Shown here: positions 36,201 through 41,873 of the stretch, piece after piece
Layout: each line of letters starts with the position of its first letter
How positions within the stretch are numbered: the first letter of the stretch is position 1
NCBI GenBank assembly: GCA_019749805.1
Contig: JAIEPH010000079.1
Coordinates: 1 to 64,000, forward strand
Reading direction: 5' to 3'
DNA: 64,000 bases
DNA from: Mycobacteriaceae bacterium
Lineage (GTDB): Bacteria > Actinomycetota > Actinomycetes > Mycobacteriales > Mycobacteriaceae
Position numbers and translations under genes: made by a program
Notes under the pieces: generated by a model
Database searches by the model: none
Told to the model about the DNA's origin: nothing
What the model saw: the letters and a program-made list of their open reading frames with translations, nothing else

Positions 36201-36477
36201 CGTGTCCGGACTGGTGGCGCTGGTGCACCCGCAGGCGTTCATCGCGGCGCTGAGTCCCGATGAGCGTGAGGACTACCAGCGCAGGGCTGATGCCCGTGTG
36301 CTGGCCGGACAGCTGCGGCTGGCGTCGGCGATCGCGGGTGGGCGGCCGCTGTACGAGAAGCCGGCCGACCGGCGATTCGGCGGAGACGCCGCGGAGAAGC
36401 GGCAGGAAGCAGCAATGCTTCTGGACGAGTCTTCGCGCCTCGGTGAGGACGATGTGTACCTGCTCTCGGGGCAGTGA
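27229..36477 (+). CDS. fas: type I fatty acid synthase (FAS-I)
   Basis: This single 3082-aa polypeptide makes acyl-CoAs for membrane lipids and the FAS-II/mycolate pathway. Domains in order: acetyltransferase (GHSQG, Ser152); FMN-dependent enoyl reductase from about 420 (LLAGMTPTTVDAKIVAAA); hot-dog dehydratase near 1215-1340 (SGDHNPIH); malonyl/palmitoyl transferase (CGHSVGEY, Ser1443); Ala/Pro-rich linker near 1740-1790; acyl carrier domain near 1795-1880, with the phosphopantetheine Ser probably Ser1817 (DGASSRRNQL); ketoreductase from about 2120 (VVTGASKGSIAAS); ketosynthase with Cys2730 (GACATAA), His2882 and His2923. This is the usual mycobacterial order, without a fused phosphopantetheinyl transferase. 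acpS follows after 15 bp. GTG 27229 has a good GGGAGAA. Confidence 0.98.
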   Translation: MTINEQHRVPAQSTTERPGARPSAHALVDRLNAGEPYAVAFGGQGAAWLENLEELVSSAGIESELSEVVGEAELLLQPVARELVVVRPIGFEPMQWVRALAAEESLPATKQLVTAAISGPGILLAQMAAIRALTRQGLDLYNTPPVAMAGHSQGIMACESLRAKGTKDAELLALLQLIGAAGSLMSRRRGMVGRGNKTPMVSVTNVDPERMRELLEEFSTDVRTVLPPVLSIRNGRRSVVITGTPEQLGRFELYCSKITEREEAERKNKLRGGAVFAPEFHGVQVEVGFHTPRLADGVAVVEGWAERCGIDAAMAHEMTEAIFVRPIDWVAEIERLHQSGAKWIVDLGPADTVTRLTAPVIRGLGVGIVPAATRAGQRNLFTVGAEPEVLPPWSSFSPSTVELPDGSVKLSTKFTRLTGRSPILLAGMTPTTVDAKIVAAAANAGHWAELAGGGQVTEEIFSDRIAELTNLLEPGRAVQFNTLFLDPYLWKLQVGGKRLVQRARQSGAPIDGVVVSAGIPDLEEAVELIDELNTVGLSHVVFKPGTVGQIKSVINIAAEVPGKDVIVHIEGGRAGGHHSWEDLDDLLLATYADLRKLSNITICVGGGIGTPERAAEYLSGAWAKAYGFPEMPVDGILVGTAAMATLESTTSPAVKQMLVETTGTDHWISAGKANGGMASSRSQLGADIHEIDNAASRCGRLLDEVAGDAEAVAARRDELIAAMANTAKPYFGDVSGMTYLQWLNRYVELAIGDGDSTADTATPGSPWIADTWRDRFADMLKRAEARLHPQDSGPIETLFADTAEGQALLEDPPTAIDQLLQRYPDAGTLKLHPADVPFFITLCKTPGKPVNFVPVIDKDVRRWWRSDSLWQAHDARYTADEVCIIPGTQAVAGITRVDEPVGELLDRFEQASIDALVASGAEPTPVVSRRQAREDVTGALAVVLDSPDVLWAGRTAINPVHRIGAPDEWQANENRSATHPSTGARLELSADGVVTLSVPLSDIWIDIRFTLPSCTVNGGMPVVTVEDASKAMRSVLAIAAGVDGPDALPPVHDNTASVTVEWDTEEVADHTGVTATFGGPLAPGLTLVPDALVGHCWPAVFAAIGAAVTDDGIPVVEGLLSLVHLDHAAHLLAPMPKTTAQLTVTATSSAAFDTEYGRVVPVTVDVTDAGGATLAKLEERFAIRGRTGAVELSDPPRAGGAITDNATETPRRRRRDVTVAAPTDMRAFAVVSGDHNPIHTDRAAALLAGLKSPIVHGMWLSAAAQHVVTATDGKAAPPARVVGWTSRFLGMVLPGDDIDFRVDRVGIDRGAEIVEVAARVNNELVMSATAQLAAPKTVYAFPGQGIQHKGMGMEVRSRSKAARKVWDTADKFTRETLGFSVLHVVRDNPTSLIASGVHYHHPDGVLFLTQFTQVAMATVAAAQVAEMREQGAFVEGALACGHSVGEYTALACVSGVYELDALLEVVFHRGSKMHDIVPRDHLGRSNYRLAAIRPSQIDLDDDDVPRFIDEISERTGEFLQIVNFNLRGSQYAIAGTVRGLEVLEEEVEKRREISGGKRSFILVPGIDVPFHSSVLRVGVADFRRSLERVMPRDANPDLIVGKYIPNLVPRPFTLDKDFIQEIRDLVPAEPLDEILADYDTWRNEKPSELMRKVVIELLAWQFASPVRWIETQDLLFIEEAAGGLGIERFVEIGVKSAPTVAGLATNTLKLPEYSHNTTEVLNSERDAAVLFATDTDPEPDLDADDGADTAPAPVESAPPVETAPAPAAAAPSGGPRPDDLVYDAADATTALIALSAKMRIDQIEPLDSIESITDGASSRRNQLLVDLGSELNLGAIDGAADADLAGLKGQVTKLARTYKPYGPVLSDAINDQLRTVLGPSGKRPAYIAERVKKTWELGDGWVKHVTVEVALGTREGSSVRGGELGGLHAGALADAASVDKVIDAAVSAVGARHGVAVTLPAAAGGGGGVVDSAALGEFAQQVTGPNGVLASAARLILGQLGLDTPVSAPEATDAELIDLVTAELGSDWPRLVAPTFDSRKAVVFDDRWASAREDLARFWLMDEGEIDADWQRLSERFEGAGHIVGTQATWWQGKALAAGRNIHASLYGRAAAGAENPGKGRYTDEVAVVTGASKGSIAASVVAQLLDGGATVIATTSKLDDTRLAFYRDLYRDNARFEAKLWVVPANMASYSDIDALVEWVGTEQTESLGPKSIHLKDALTPTLLFPFAAPRVAGDLSDAGSRAEMEMKVLLWAVQRLIGGLSHVGAERDIAARMHVVLPGSPNRGMFGGDGAYGESKSALDALVTRWKAESSWAQRVSLAHALIGWTKGTGLMGHNDAIVDAVEEAGVTTYTTDEMAKMLLDLCDIESKVAAAREPLQADLTGGLAEVELDLAELAANARDEQAAGGAESDDADGNDAGTIRALPSPPRGYRAAPPPEWDDLDVDPADLVVIVGGAELGPYGSSRTRLEMEVDNELSAAGVLELAWTTGLVKWEDDPTPGWYDVQTGELVDEGELVERYHDAVIERVGIREFVDDGAIDPDHASPIMVSVFLDKDFTFVVSSEAEARPFVEFDPEHTVIAPVPDSSDWQVTRKAGTEIRVPRKTKLSRTVGAQIPTGFDPMVYGVPADMVSSIDRLALWNLVTTVDAFLSAGFTPTELMRWVHPSLVASTQGTGMGGMTSMQTMYHGNLLGRNKPNDILQEVLPNVIAGHVVQSYIGSYGSMIHPVGACATAAISVEEGVDKIRLGKAEFVVAGGYDDLTLEAIIGFGDMSATADTEVMRAKGISDSKFSRANDRRRLGFVEGQGGGTILLARGDLALKMGLPVLSVVAYVSSFGDGVHTSIPAPGLGALAAGRGGKGSQLARSLAKLGVSADDIAVVSKHDTSTLANDPNETELHERLADSMGRSAGAPLFVVSQKSLTGHSKGGAAAFQMMGLCQILRDGVIPPNRSLDCVDEEMASAAHLVWLRDSLKFGDKFPLKAGLITSLGFGHVSGLVALVHPQAFIAALSPDEREDYQRRADARVLAGQLRLASAIAGGRPLYEKPADRRFGGDAAEKRQEAAMLLDESSRLGEDDVYLLSGQ

Positions 36478-36492
36478 GATAGGTTCTTGCGC

Positions 36493-36888
36493 ATGGCGGT
36501 AGTCGGTGTGGGGATCGATCTCGTCTCCATTCCCGACTTCGCCGGACAGGTCGACCAGCCGGGAACGGTGTTCGCGGAGACGTTCACGCCAGGCGAGCGG
36601 CGTGACGCCGCCGACAAGAGCTCGTCGGCGGCGCGGCATCTGGCGGCGCGCTGGGCCGCCAAGGAGGCGGTCATCAAGGCGTGGTCGGGGTCGCGGTTCG
36701 CCAAGCGGCCGATGCTGCCGGAGGGCATTCACCGCGACATCGAGGTCGTCACCGACATGTGGGGCCGACCGAAGGTGCGTCTCACCGGAGCTATCGGCGA
36801 ACACCTGAAGGACGTGATCATTCACGTGTCGATGACCCACGAGGGCGACACTGCGGCGGCGGTCGTCGTATTGGAGTCGCAACCCTAA
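36493..36888 (+). CDS. acpS: holo-[acyl-carrier-protein] synthase
   Basis: This 131-aa enzyme transfers 4'-phosphopantetheine from CoA to the Ser of the acyl carrier domain of FAS-I (and to AcpM). The AcpS signatures are VGVGIDLVSIPDF at the N-terminus (Mg/CoA-binding Asp) and ARWAAKEAVIKAWSG near residue 55-70. ATG 36493 is chosen over TTG 36487. It lies 15 bp after fas and is clearly its partner, as in M. tuberculosis Rv2523c. Confidence 0.95.
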   Translation: MAVVGVGIDLVSIPDFAGQVDQPGTVFAETFTPGERRDAADKSSSAARHLAARWAAKEAVIKAWSGSRFAKRPMLPEGIHRDIEVVTDMWGRPKVRLTGAIGEHLKDVIIHVSMTHEGDTAAAVVVLESQP

Positions 36889-36898
36889 CAGCTTGCGC

Positions 36899-36955
36899 CG
36901 AAATTGCGTTCCAGCAGGAAAAGTGCGAGTAGAAGCCTGCTGGAATTCAATTTCG
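36899..36955. repeat. long imperfect inverted repeat downstream of acpS
   Basis: The left arm 36899-36918 (CGAAATTGCGTTCCAGCAGG) and right arm 36936-36955 are complementary at 18 of 20 positions, with a 17-nt loop. There is no U-run after it. It fills most of the gap between acpS and the peptidase gene. It could be a terminator, a protein site, or a copy of a dispersed palindromic element. Confidence 0.75.
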
Positions 36956-36972
36956 CGGTTAGCGTCGAATTC

Positions 36973-38319
36973 ATGAGTGATCTCGTGCAGCGGGTGCGCG
37001 ACGTGCTGCCGTCGGTGCGCCGCGACCTGGAAGACCTCGTGCGTATCCAATCGGTGTGGGCCGATCCGGCCCGCCGTGGCGAAGTGCAGCGCAGCGCCGA
37101 TGCAGTGGTAAAGCTGTTGTCGGAGGCCGGCTTCAAAGATGTGCAGATCGTCAGCGACGGCGGCGCCCCCGCCGTCATCGCCAGGCATCCGGCACCACCG
37201 GGCGCGCCTACCGTGTTGCTCTACGCCCACCACGACGTTCAGCCCGAGGGTGACCACGCGCATTGGAACTCGCCACCGTTCGAGCCCACCGAGCGCGACG
37301 GACGCCTCTACGGACGCGGCACGGCCGACGACAAGGCTGGCATCGCAACGCATCTGGCGGCTTTCCTGGCCCACGGTGGCAACCCGCCCGTCGGCGTCAC
37401 GGTGTTCGTCGAAGGGGAGGAGGAATCGGGCTCGCCATCGCTGTCCCGACTGCTGGCCGCGCACCGTGAGACGCTGACGTCCGACGTGATCGTCATCGCC
37501 GACTCCGACAACTGGAGCACCGACGTGCCCTCGTTGACGGTGTCGCTGCGGGGTTTGGCCGACTGCGTCGTCGAGGTCGCGACGCTGGATCACGGCCTGC
37601 ACTCGGGTTTGTGGGGTGGCGTCGCCCCCGATGCGTTGACGGTGCTGGTGCGGCTGCTGGCCAGTCTGCACGACGATGAGGGCAACGTGGCCGTCCAGGG
37701 CTTGCATGAAGCCGAGGCGGCTGATGTCGACTATCCGCCGGAGCGGATTCGCACCGAGACGGGCCTGTTGGACGGGGTCCGCGAAATCGGTTCCGGGTCG
37801 GTGCCGCAACGACTTTGGGCCAAGCCGGCGATCACGGTGATCGGTATCGACACCACACCGATCGACAAGGCGTCGAACACGTTGATTCCGCGGGCGCGGG
37901 CGAAGGTCAGCATGCGCGTCGCGCCGGGCGGCGACGCGGGGGAGCACCTTGCGGCCCTGACCCGTCACTTGGAGCAGAACGCGCCATGGGGTGCGCAGGT
38001 GACCGTCACCCCCGGCGACGTCGGCCAGCCGTACGCCATCGACGCCACCGGGGCCGTCTACGACGTTGCCCGCGCGGCGTTCCGGCAGGCATGGGGCGCC
38101 GATCCGGTCGACACGGGTATCGGTGGGTCCATTCCGTTCATCGCCGAGTTCGCCGAGGCGTTCCCGTCGGCCAAGATCCTGGTGACCGGCGTGGAAGACC
38201 CTGCGACACAGGCGCACAGCATCAACGAGAGTCTGCATCTCGGAGTGCTGGAGCGTGCCGCCACTGCCGAGGCGCTGCTGCTGGCGAACCTGGGGTCAGA
38301 TGGAGAGGTCGCGACGTAG
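36973..38319 (+). CDS. M20-family metallopeptidase (Rv2522c-like dipeptidase)
   Basis: This 448-aa zinc exopeptidase of the M20/ArgE/DapE family has metal-binding motifs LLYAHHDVQPEG (His and Asp), GRGTADDKAG (bridging Asp), FVEGEEESGSPS (catalytic Glu pair) and IADSDN (Asp). An inserted dimerisation domain spans about 185-310, and the final His ligand is in DPATQAHSINESL. The likely role is hydrolysis of dipeptides or amide-linked small molecules. The start is ATG 36973: TAGCGT (36960-36965) lies seven bases upstream, fitting a leaderless transcript. The 3' end overlaps the convergent bcp gene by 24 bp. Confidence 0.92.
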   Translation: MSDLVQRVRDVLPSVRRDLEDLVRIQSVWADPARRGEVQRSADAVVKLLSEAGFKDVQIVSDGGAPAVIARHPAPPGAPTVLLYAHHDVQPEGDHAHWNSPPFEPTERDGRLYGRGTADDKAGIATHLAAFLAHGGNPPVGVTVFVEGEEESGSPSLSRLLAAHRETLTSDVIVIADSDNWSTDVPSLTVSLRGLADCVVEVATLDHGLHSGLWGGVAPDALTVLVRLLASLHDDEGNVAVQGLHEAEAADVDYPPERIRTETGLLDGVREIGSGSVPQRLWAKPAITVIGIDTTPIDKASNTLIPRARAKVSMRVAPGGDAGEHLAALTRHLEQNAPWGAQVTVTPGDVGQPYAIDATGAVYDVARAAFRQAWGADPVDTGIGGSIPFIAEFAEAFPSAKILVTGVEDPATQAHSINESLHLGVLERAATAEALLLANLGSDGEVAT

Positions 38320-38769
38320 CTTGGCCACGTGACCGGTGGCGCGCACGTTGTACTGCGCCTCGGCGATCTTGCCCTTCTCGTCGACCACGAACGTCGAACG
38401 AATAACGCCCTGAACGGTTTTGCCGTACATCATCTTCTCGCCGTAGGCGCCCCACGCCGTGAGGACCTCGCGGTCGGGGTCGGACAGCAGCGGAAAAGTC
38501 AGCTTCTCCTGGTCGCGGAACCTGGCCAGCTTCTCGGGCTTGTCGGGGGAGATTCCGACCACGTCGAGTCCGGCTCCGTTGAGTTCGCCGAGGCTGTCCC
38601 GGAAGTCGCACGCCTGCTTGGTGCAGCCCGGTGTGGAGGCAGCGGGGTAGAAGTACACGATGACCTTGCGCCCCTTGTAGTCGGAGAGCTTGACGGTCTT
38701 GCCGTCGGCGTCAGGCAGGCTGAAAGCGGGGGCTTTGTCGCCCACCTCGAGTCGCGGAGTCTGTGACAC
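38296..38769 (-). CDS. bcp: thioredoxin-dependent peroxiredoxin Bcp
   Basis: This 157-aa atypical 2-Cys peroxiredoxin of the BCP/PrxQ group reduces hydroperoxides with thioredoxin. YPAASTPGCTKQACDFRD contains peroxidatic Cys49 and, five residues later, resolving Cys54. DVVGISPDKPEKLARFRDQE is the other family block. GTG 38769 is preferred because it gives the standard N-terminus SQTPRLEVGDKAPAF. The open frame continues to 38838. It is the equivalent of Rv2521, with conserved position next to Rv2522c and Rv2520c homologues. Confidence 0.93.
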   Translation of the reverse strand: MSQTPRLEVGDKAPAFSLPDADGKTVKLSDYKGRKVIVYFYPAASTPGCTKQACDFRDSLGELNGAGLDVVGISPDKPEKLARFRDQEKLTFPLLSDPDREVLTAWGAYGEKMMYGKTVQGVIRSTFVVDEKGKIAEAQYNVRATGHVAKLRRDLSI

Positions 38770-38876
38770 GTGAGCGGATCCCCTCTCATGGACCGGTGCA
38801 CTTCGATTGATGCGAGCTGATCTAGGGTAGTTGCGCAAGGCAACGGAGTTGGAGCAGGGCTTGACGCGTATGGGAG

Positions 38877-39107
38877 ATGGATGTGGCGGACCGCGACCCC
38901 GACACCATCAAGCAGGAGATCGACCAGGCCCGCGACCAGCTGGCGCTGACGGTCGACTCCCTGGCTGAACGTGCCAACCCACGTCGGCTGGCCGACGACC
39001 TCAAGGCCGGGTTGGTGCGGTTCGTCAAGAAGCCGCCGGTGGCGATCGCGCTGGCAGGCGCAGGCACTGTGGTGATTGTGTTGGTCGTGCGCCGTATCAG
39101 GCGCTGA
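38877..39107 (+). CDS. DUF3618 small membrane protein (Rv2520c-like)
   Basis: This 76-aa protein has an N-terminal amphipathic segment DPDTIKQEIDQARDQLALTV followed by DSLAERANPRRLADDLKAG, the DUF3618 signature, then one C-terminal membrane helix (about 54-72, AIALAGAGTVVIVLVVRR). The function is unknown. Such proteins are widespread in actinobacteria near cell-envelope genes. It is divergent from bcp, and its order relative to bcp matches M. tuberculosis. Confidence 0.88.
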   Translation: MDVADRDPDTIKQEIDQARDQLALTVDSLAERANPRRLADDLKAGLVRFVKKPPVAIALAGAGTVVIVLVVRRIRR

Positions 39108-39118
39108 GGCTGCTCAGG

Positions 39119-39289
39119 TCAGCGCCGGCGGCCGGAGCGGAACAGGTCCGAGAACCACGAGCTCGGCGGATTGGCGACACGGCCGATACGGCTGCAGTTG
39201 TACACCGCGACCGGACCTTGTCCAGTTACGTCGTCGTCGCCGTGCGCGCCGTGCGCACCAGCCGCGAACGCTGCGCCAATCTGCGCCAT
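39119..39289 (-). CDS. small protein of 56 aa, coupled to an upstream mini-ORF
   Basis: Translation from ATG 39289 gives MAQIGAAFAAGAHGAHGDDD, then VTGQGPVAVYNCSRIGRVAN and PPSSWFSDLFRSGRRR. It has an Ala/Gly/His/Asp-rich head, one Cys and a basic tail, with no membrane helix. Its ATG overlaps the stop of a 27-codon ORF as TGATG, arguing that both are translated. I do not recognise a family. Confidence 0.5.
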   Translation of the reverse strand: MAQIGAAFAAGAHGAHGDDDVTGQGPVAVYNCSRIGRVANPPSSWFSDLFRSGRRR

Positions 39290-39372
39290 CAGCTAATTCC
39301 CTGTCCTTCGGTTTCCGCTGTCGACAACGGGCCGGTGCCCTCGTCGTCAGCTAACGCGGACTCTAACATCAT
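39289..39372 (-). CDS. 27-aa mini-ORF upstream of and overlapping the 56-aa ORF
   Basis: ATG 39372 (and a second ATG next to it) is preceded by AGAGAGG at good spacing. The peptide is MMLESALADDEGTGPLSTAE, then TEGQGIS: short, acidic, with no Cys. The TGA stop overlaps the ATG of the next ORF. It could be a coupled small gene, a leader peptide, or a precursor-like peptide. Confidence 0.45.
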   Translation of the reverse strand: MMLESALADDEGTGPLSTAETEGQGIS

Positions 39373-39609
39373 TGCCTCTCTTTTGGCAGCTTGAACCGGG
39401 AGGATCTGTGGAAAGAGTTCCGTCCGCAACGAGAATCTGCCCTGTGCAACCCCGAGGATGACTGGGCGTCTGTAATTTCCAGCACACATATCACGGGCAA
39501 GCTCCGCGCCATGCTGGATATTTACGCAAACGAAAGCCGCAACCGTCTGAATGTGGTAGGTGAGGGCTGCGGCCGATGAAAGGTCTCCGCGATACGCGGA
39601 GAAGATGAG

Positions 39610-39682
<73 letters not shown>

Positions 39683-39828
39683 TGCGTGTGAGACGATAAC
39701 AGGCCGCGCGGCGCGCGCGAAATCGTTACTCGCCCGCCGCTGGAGAGCGACGCTGTCGTCGCGCCTCGGGTCGTCGGTGCCCTTAGACTATTCCCAGAGA
39801 TTCTTCTATTCGTGAGGTGGAGCAAACA

Positions 39829-41049
39829 ATGTGGCAGGTCAGATCCGTGGCCGGTCTGCGTCGCAATCGTCGATGGCTGACCGTCATCGCGCTCGTCCCC
39901 GCGATTGTGCTTGGGCTGTCGGCGTGCAGCGGCAATTCCGCGCCGCCGCAGCCTCAGGTCATCGCCGACAAGGGCACACCGTTCGGCGACCTGCTCCTTC
40001 CCAAGCTGGCCACGACGGTCAAGGACGGGGATGTGGGGGTGAGCGCCGCGTCGCCGGTGACCGTCGGGGCCGAAGACGGCGTGCTCGGCGCGGTCTCCAT
40101 GGTCAATGAGGACGGCGAGCCCGTGCAGGGCAAGCTGAGCAAGGACGGCCTCCAATGGGCTACCACCGAGCCCCTCGGTTACAACAAGCGCTACACGCTG
40201 ACCGCTGAGGCGCTCGGCCTCGGCGGTGCCACCTCCCGTCAGATGACTTTCGAGACGCACTCGCCGGAGAACCTCACGATGGCCTATGTGGTGCCCAGCG
40301 AGGGCGAGGTCGTCGGTGTCGGTCAGCCGGTCGCCGTTCAGTTCGACGAGAACATTCCGAACCGCCTGGCTGCCCAGCAGGCCATCAAGATCACGACCAC
40401 GCCGCCCGTCGAAGGCGCCTTCTATTGGCTGAACAACCGCGAAGTACGTTGGCGGCCCGCGAATTACTGGAAGCCGGGCACCAAAGTCGAGGTGGCGGTC
40501 AACACCTACGGCGTCGACCTAGGCGACGGCCTGTTCGGCCAGGAGAACATCACCACGCACTTCTCCATCGGCGACGAGGTGATCACCCGCATCGACGACA
40601 ACACCAAGACGATGACGGTGACGCGCAACGGCGAGGTCATCAAGACCATGCCCGTCTCGATGGGCAAGAACAGCACGCCGACCAACAACGGCACCTACAT
40701 CGTCGGTGACCGCCGTTCCCACATGGTGATGGATTCGTCGACCTACGGCGTGCCGACGAACTCACCCAACGGCTACCGCACCGAGGTCGACTGGGCCACC
40801 CAGATCTCCTACAGCGGCATTTATGTGCACGCCGCGCCGTGGTCGGTGGGTAGCCAGGGCTACAGCAATGTCAGCCACGGGTGCATCAACGTGAGCACGA
40901 GCAACGGGCAGTGGTTCTACAACAACTCCAAGCGTGGTGACATCGTGGAGATAAATAGCACAGTCGGCTCGATCCTTCCGGGCACCGACGGCCTGGGCGA
41001 CTGGAACATTCCGTGGAGCCAGTGGAAGTCGGGTAACGCGAGCGTCTGA
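39829..41049 (+). CDS. ldtB: L,D-transpeptidase (LdtMt2-type)
   Basis: This 406-aa lipoprotein-like enzyme makes 3-3 cross-links in peptidoglycan and is the target of carbapenems in mycobacteria. It has an N-terminal membrane/lipoprotein signal (LVPAIVLGLSACSG, Cys at about residue 31), two immunoglobulin-like domains (about 50-245) and a YkuD domain (about 250-380) with the catalytic motif VSHGCINVS (Cys352). A C-terminal extension (GLGDWNIPWSQW) is typical of LdtMt2. Length and motifs match Rv2518c. ATG 39829 follows GAGGTGGAG. Confidence 0.95.
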   Translation: MWQVRSVAGLRRNRRWLTVIALVPAIVLGLSACSGNSAPPQPQVIADKGTPFGDLLLPKLATTVKDGDVGVSAASPVTVGAEDGVLGAVSMVNEDGEPVQGKLSKDGLQWATTEPLGYNKRYTLTAEALGLGGATSRQMTFETHSPENLTMAYVVPSEGEVVGVGQPVAVQFDENIPNRLAAQQAIKITTTPPVEGAFYWLNNREVRWRPANYWKPGTKVEVAVNTYGVDLGDGLFGQENITTHFSIGDEVITRIDDNTKTMTVTRNGEVIKTMPVSMGKNSTPTNNGTYIVGDRRSHMVMDSSTYGVPTNSPNGYRTEVDWATQISYSGIYVHAAPWSVGSQGYSNVSHGCINVSTSNGQWFYNNSKRGDIVEINSTVGSILPGTDGLGDWNIPWSQWKSGNASV

Positions 41050-41060
41050 GCGCAACAAAA

Positions 41061-41090
41061 AAGTCAGGGAGCGGAATCGCTCCCTGACTT
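41061..41090. terminator. bidirectional intrinsic terminator between ldtB and tRNA-His
   Basis: A perfect 13-bp stem (AAGTCAGGGAGCG, loop GAAT, CGCTCCCTGACTT). On the minus strand it is followed by a T-run (six Ts), ending the tRNA-His transcript. On the plus strand GTTT follows, so it probably also ends ldtB. Confidence 0.9.
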
Positions 41091-41095
41091 GTTTG

Positions 41096-41169
41096 GGTGG
41101 CTGACGGGACTCGAACCCGCGACAGCCAGGATCACAACCTGGTGCTCTACCAACTGAACTACAGCCACC
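41096..41169 (-). tRNA. tRNA-His (GTG anticodon)
   Basis: The minus strand reads GGTGGCTGTAGTTCAGTTGG, then anticodon arm CCAGGTTGTGATCCTGG (anticodon GTG) and T arm GGGTTCGAGTCCC. The extra G at -1 paired with C73 is the tRNA-His hallmark. No CCA is encoded. Confidence 0.96.
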
Positions 41170-41199
41170 ATCGCCGCAGCATCTGCGGCGTCGTCGATA

Positions 41200-41856
41200 C
41201 TAGCCGCTCGGGCGCTCTGCAGCCGAATCGATATCCGCAGAGTCGCCGTTGGGCGGGCCTAGCTGACCGGCGATCGCGGCGATATCACTGGTCGAGGGCC
41301 CGGGCGGGGCGACGAAGGCGGTCTGACGGTAGTACTTGAGCTCGCGGATCGACTCGTGGATGTCGGCCAGGGCGCGGTGGGCCAGGCCCTTTTCGGGCTG
41401 GCCGAAGTAGATCCGGGGGTACCAGCGCCGGCACAGTTCCTTGATCGAGCTGACGTCGATCATGCGGTAGTGCAGGAAGTCGTCGAGCTTGGGCATGTCC
41501 CGCGCGATGAACCCACGATCGGTGGCGATCGAGTTGCCGGCCAACGGAGCCGTCTTGGCCTGTTTGACGTGCGTGCTGATGTAGTCGAGGACGAGTTCTT
41601 CCGCGGCCGCCATATCGACCGTCGAAGCCCGCACCTCCTCGGTCAGGCCCGATCGTGCGTGCATGTCCCTGACCACATCGACCATCGACGTCAGCGCCTC
41701 ATCGTCGGCGTGGATCACGACGTCTATGCCCTCGCCCAGGATGTTGAGGTCGGCGTCGGTCACCAGCGCCGCGATCTCGATGAGCCGGTCGGTCCCCAAG
41801 TCGAGGCCGGTCATCTCACAGTCGATCCACACGAGTTCGTCACGCACAGCGCTCAA
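41200..41856 (-). CDS. orn: oligoribonuclease
   Basis: This 218-aa DEDD-type 3'-5' exonuclease degrades very short RNAs and linear dinucleotides such as pGpG. Catalytic motifs are VWIDCEMTGLDL (Asp, Glu), AGNSIATDRGFI (Asp) and HRALADIHESIREL (His, Asp). A C-terminal tail of about 30 residues is Ser/Ala/Pro-rich and probably disordered. GTG 41856 is the start. It is divergent from the HerA-like ATPase gene, with starts only 17 bp apart. It is the equivalent of Rv2511. Confidence 0.96.
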   Translation of the reverse strand: MSAVRDELVWIDCEMTGLDLGTDRLIEIAALVTDADLNILGEGIDVVIHADDEALTSMVDVVRDMHARSGLTEEVRASTVDMAAAEELVLDYISTHVKQAKTAPLAGNSIATDRGFIARDMPKLDDFLHYRMIDVSSIKELCRRWYPRIYFGQPEKGLAHRALADIHESIRELKYYRQTAFVAPPGPSTSDIAAIAGQLGPPNGDSADIDSAAERPSG

Positions 41857-41873
41857 CAGTACTGTTTGCGACC

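Noticed and set aside
35974..38238. 754-codon minus-strand frame across the end of fas, acpS and the M20 peptidase
   Set aside because: It runs antisense to three well-supported genes and has antisense-type composition.
39391..39579. 62-codon plus-strand frame (TTG start) in the gap before tRNA-Lys
   Set aside because: TTG start without a ribosome-binding site, AT-rich non-coding composition and no recognisable pattern. The region more likely holds the promoter of the minus-strand mini-ORFs.
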